Assembly: GCA_937919795.1 (NCBI GenBank)
Contig: CALFOA010000053.1
Location: 1 to 8,030, forward strand
Direction: 5' to 3'
Length of the DNA: 8,030 nucleotides
Source: an uncultured Neisseria sp.
Lineage (GTDB): Bacteria; Pseudomonadota; Gammaproteobacteria; Burkholderiales; Neisseriaceae
The first letter of the stretch is position 1, and each line of letters starts with the position of its first letter. Both the position numbers and the translations under genes were made by a program. The notes under the pieces are model-generated. The model made no database searches and was not told where the DNA came from. It worked only from the letters and a program-made list of their open reading frames with translations. Below are positions 6,162 through 8,030 of this stretch, in pieces.

Positions 6162-7835
6162 ATGTCATCTTCACCCCGTCTGCCCGTACCCGATTTAAAC
6201 GAAACCTGCCAACGCTATCTGCAACAAGTCCGCGTACTGCTGGATGATGCCGCTTACCAAAAAACCGAAGCCGTCACCCGCTATTTCCGCAGCCGCAAAG
6301 GCCGCGAGTTGCAGGCCGCTTTGCAGGCGTTTGATCAAGAAGCAGAAGGCAGCTGGCTGATAGACGGCTGGCTCGCGAACTATCTCAACATCCGCACGCC
6401 GCTACCGTTGGCCAGCAACGTCGGCTTCACTGTGCAAAGCCAAGACAAAAGCCCCGCCGAATGGGCGGCGGCGCTGGCAGCGGTGTGCGCCGATTATCAC
6501 CACCACCGCATTCCCACCCCACAAACCCCGCAGGGCACCCCCGTTTGCATGAAACAATGGGCCATCCTGCAAGGTGCCTGCCGCATTCCGCAAGCCGGCA
6601 GCGACGGCTTCCTCTTTGCCCTGCAAAGCCGTCATATCGGCGTGTTCCACAAAGGTTTTTATTACCGTATCGCCGCGCTTGACGAACATTACGAAGCCTA
6701 TCACCCCGATACCTTCAGACAGGCATTTGAGCACATTCTGACCGAAAACACAGAAAACCCCTACCCCGTTAGCGTGCCCGCCTACCTCGGCGGCAACCAC
6801 ACCGCCCGTCTCTACCAAAACCTGCAAAAACAAGACGACAACAACCGCTTGCTCGAACACATCGAACAAGACCTGTTCCACATCAGCCTCTATCACCAAC
6901 CGCTGTCGGCCGATGAAGACCTCGCCCGCGCCACCTTCCAAAGTGAGCAAGATGTTTGGTGCTACAAACCCACCACTTATTGCTACAACACCGCCACCCA
7001 ACGCCTGTTTCTGCATTGCGAACACAGCTGGGAAGACGGCGGCGCCCTCAAAGGCATCATTGCACTGGCCACCGAAAAACTGCAACAAGCCGAAAACGGC
7101 CAGAACATACACTCCGCCGTTACCCGCTACGAATGGCTGCTCGACCGAAATCAACAGAAAAACTGGCCGAAATGGCAGCAACAATACCGCCAACAAGCCG
7201 AAACTATGCGGGCTTCATCGATACTGCTGCCGTTTAATGGCCGCGGCATTGCCAAAGGCATCAGCCACGACGCCTTAATGCAGTTTCTAATGCAATATGC
7301 CCAGCTCACCACTTACGGCAGCGTCCGCAACACCTACGAAGCCGTTGATGTCAGCCACTTTGAAAGCGGCCGCACCGAATGTGTGCGCCCCGTTTCCGCC
7401 GAATCGATAGCCTTTGTACGCACCCTGTTGCAACAAAAACCCGATGCCGCCGCCCTGCAAGCCGCCTTGGCCGAACACAAAGCCCGCATCAAAACCGCCA
7501 AACTCGGCCACGGCGCCAACCGCCACCTGCTCGGCCTGCAATTGATGGCCGCCCGCAGCAGCAGCCGTCGCCTCGCATTCTTCAAAGACCTTGGCTATCA
7601 AACCTTTACCACCGATTTCCTCTCCACTTCCACGTTGGGCGACGACGCGCTCGTGCACAACTTCGCCTTCGCCCCCACCTCCCCCGGCGGCCTCGGCATC
7701 AACTACACCCTCACCGCCAAAGGCTGGCTGTTTACCGTCAGCCACACCGCCGGCCAGCAACAAGAAGTAGGCGTGTTTCTTGAGGCTTTAAAACAAGGAG
7801 CGGAAGAATTGCTGGCGTTTTTAAACGAGGAATAA
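6162..7835 (+). CDS. Carnitine O-acyltransferase family protein (choline/carnitine acyltransferase)
   Basis: This 557-residue cytoplasmic enzyme would move acyl groups between CoA and carnitine. The N-terminus LPVPDLNETCQRYL (residues 7-20) is the family opening. The catalytic histidine is His288 in CEHSWEDGG. TYEAVDVSHFESGRTEC (391-407) matches the carnitine-binding strand, and DFLSTS (485-490) holds the Ser-Thr-Ser motif. Arg454 in NRHLLGL corresponds to carnitine acetyltransferase Arg518, which binds the carnitine carboxylate and is asparagine in choline acetyltransferase. Carnitine is therefore favoured over choline. It is somewhat shorter than animal enzymes (about 600 residues or more) and lacks organelle targeting. 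The ATG at 6162 has AAGGA six bases upstream; the longer in-frame start at 6072 has no ribosome site and would translate the uptake sequence. Physiological role and acyl length are inferred. Confidence 0.87.
   Translation: MSSSPRLPVPDLNETCQRYLQQVRVLLDDAAYQKTEAVTRYFRSRKGRELQAALQAFDQEAEGSWLIDGWLANYLNIRTPLPLASNVGFTVQSQDKSPAEWAAALAAVCADYHHHRIPTPQTPQGTPVCMKQWAILQGACRIPQAGSDGFLFALQSRHIGVFHKGFYYRIAALDEHYEAYHPDTFRQAFEHILTENTENPYPVSVPAYLGGNHTARLYQNLQKQDDNNRLLEHIEQDLFHISLYHQPLSADEDLARATFQSEQDVWCYKPTTYCYNTATQRLFLHCEHSWEDGGALKGIIALATEKLQQAENGQNIHSAVTRYEWLLDRNQQKNWPKWQQQYRQQAETMRASSILLPFNGRGIAKGISHDALMQFLMQYAQLTTYGSVRNTYEAVDVSHFESGRTECVRPVSAESIAFVRTLLQQKPDAAALQAALAEHKARIKTAKLGHGANRHLLGLQLMAARSSSRRLAFFKDLGYQTFTTDFLSTSTLGDDALVHNFAFAPTSPGGLGINYTLTAKGWLFTVSHTAGQQQEVGVFLEALKQGAEELLAFLNEE
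6714..6725 (-). repeat. DNA uptake sequence inside the acyltransferase gene
   Basis: Exact TGCCTGTCTGAA on the minus strand, read on the plus strand as Phe-Arg-Gln-Ala (185-188). Its presence shows the gene has resided long enough in this lineage, or in a donor with the same dialect, to carry the tag. Confidence 0.85.
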
Positions 7836-7845
7836 TCAAACCATA

Positions 7846-7876
7846 AGGCCTGTCTGAAAACTTTTCAGACAGGCCT
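7846..7876. terminator. Inverted uptake-sequence terminator after the acyltransferase
   Basis: Arms of 15 bases (7846-7860 and 7862-7876) are exact reverse complements around a single C, starting 10 bases after the stop codon. Each arm holds GGCCTGTCTGAA, which differs from the local uptake 12-mer only at the first base. The inner AAAA/TTTT would open to form the loop. No T-run follows. Confidence 0.75.
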
Positions 7877-7891
7877 GAGACCTTTGCAAAA
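7877..7891 (+). repeat. Possible insertion-sequence end remnant
   Basis: GAGACCTTTGCAAAA abuts the terminator. I recall this string as a terminal repeat of IS1106/IS5-type elements that are common in Neisseria. No transposase coding is visible in the remaining 140 bases, so this is at most a remnant or the edge of an element that continues beyond the window. Confidence 0.3.
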
Positions 7892-7924
7892 AAATTTAGA
7901 AGTGCTTGATACAAAAGTGACGTC

Positions 7925-7944
7925 ATTCCCGCGCAGGCGGGAAT
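7925..7944. repeat. dRS3 repeat
   Basis: ATTCCCGCGCAGGCGGGAAT fits the neisserial dRS3 pattern ATTCCC-N8-GGGAAT exactly, with the usual CGTC before it and CC after it. dRS3 units are known recombination and filamentous-prophage insertion sites in pathogenic Neisseria. Confidence 0.8.
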
Positions 7945-8013
7945 CCAGCAAAATATTTAAGAAACCTTTTTTATTGGCGTAAGGGACAAAATAGGTGCTA
8001 AAAATCTTTGAAA

Positions 8014-8030
8014 GCCTTACCCTATAAGGC
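8014..8030. repeat. Short hairpin cut by the right edge
   Basis: GCCTTA (8014-8019) and TAAGGC (8025-8030) form a six-base stem around five bases, ending exactly at the window edge. On the minus strand it is followed by TTTC and a little later TTTTT, so it could be part of a terminator for a leftward gene outside the window. Weak. Confidence 0.25.

Noticed and set aside
6402..7196. A 264-codon open frame on the minus strand inside the acyltransferase gene
   Set aside because: Its sequence is Gly/Val/Phe-rich without a domain, and the plus frame carries clear family motifs over the same bases. It is a codon-bias shadow, as is the 7287-7763 minus frame.
6162..7835. Choline acetyltransferase as the name for the acyltransferase
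   Set aside because: Choline acetyltransferases have Asn at the position of Arg454 and Val-Asp-Asn at Thr405-Glu406-Cys407. The residues seen here favour carnitine, although Cys407 is atypical.
7738..7926. A 62-codon minus-strand frame starting at the dRS3 unit
   Set aside because: It reads through dRS3, the IS-like 15-mer, the terminator hairpin and the 3' end of the acyltransferase. No ribosome site.
1..8030. tRNA, rRNA or CRISPR array
   Set aside because: I saw no tRNA-like cloverleaf, no rRNA segment and no regularly spaced direct repeats. The repeats present are uptake sequences, dRS3-type units and a Correia-type element.

Overview
The window comes from a member of the Neisseriaceae. 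The best marker is the DNA uptake sequence: the 12-mer TGCCTGTCTGAA occurs eight times exactly (three on the minus strand), plus a one-mismatch pair inside a terminator. This is the TG-wad dialect, which I recall being described for Neisseria wadsworthii, and not the usual ATGCCGTCTGAA form. Two other neisserial repeats agree with this: a dRS3 element (ATTCCC-N8-GGGAAT) near the right end and a diverged short Correia-type element at about 4226-4332. Species assignment is inference.

Layout, left to right. Positions 1-148 hold the 5' part of a minus-strand lipoprotein gene that runs off the left edge. After an AT-rich gap comes a tightly coupled plus-strand operon, bioC-bioD-mutY (360-2823), in which each junction is a 4-base ATGA overlap. 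It encodes malonyl-ACP O-methyltransferase and dethiobiotin synthetase for biotin synthesis, then the adenine DNA glycosylase MutY. A perfect 30-bp inverted repeat and an uptake sequence separate mutY from a convergent minus-strand Gfo/Idh/MocA-type oxidoreductase (2995-4038). The divergent gap 4039-4345 contains an inverted uptake-sequence pair and the Correia-type element.

The right half (4346-7835) is the most interesting part. It carries a BCCT-family transporter (betaine/carnitine/choline type), a 43-residue single-span membrane protein starting three bases after the transporter stop, a hairpin, and then a 557-residue protein of the carnitine/choline acyltransferase family with catalytic His288 and the carnitine-type arginine (Arg454). 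The simplest reading is a carnitine uptake and acylation module, in which the transporter imports a trimethylammonium compound and the cytoplasmic enzyme exchanges acyl groups between it and CoA. This enzyme family is mostly known from eukaryotes and is uncommon in bacteria. The small membrane protein could be a transporter accessory. The module ends with an uptake-sequence terminator, and the last 150 bases are repeat-rich and apparently non-coding.
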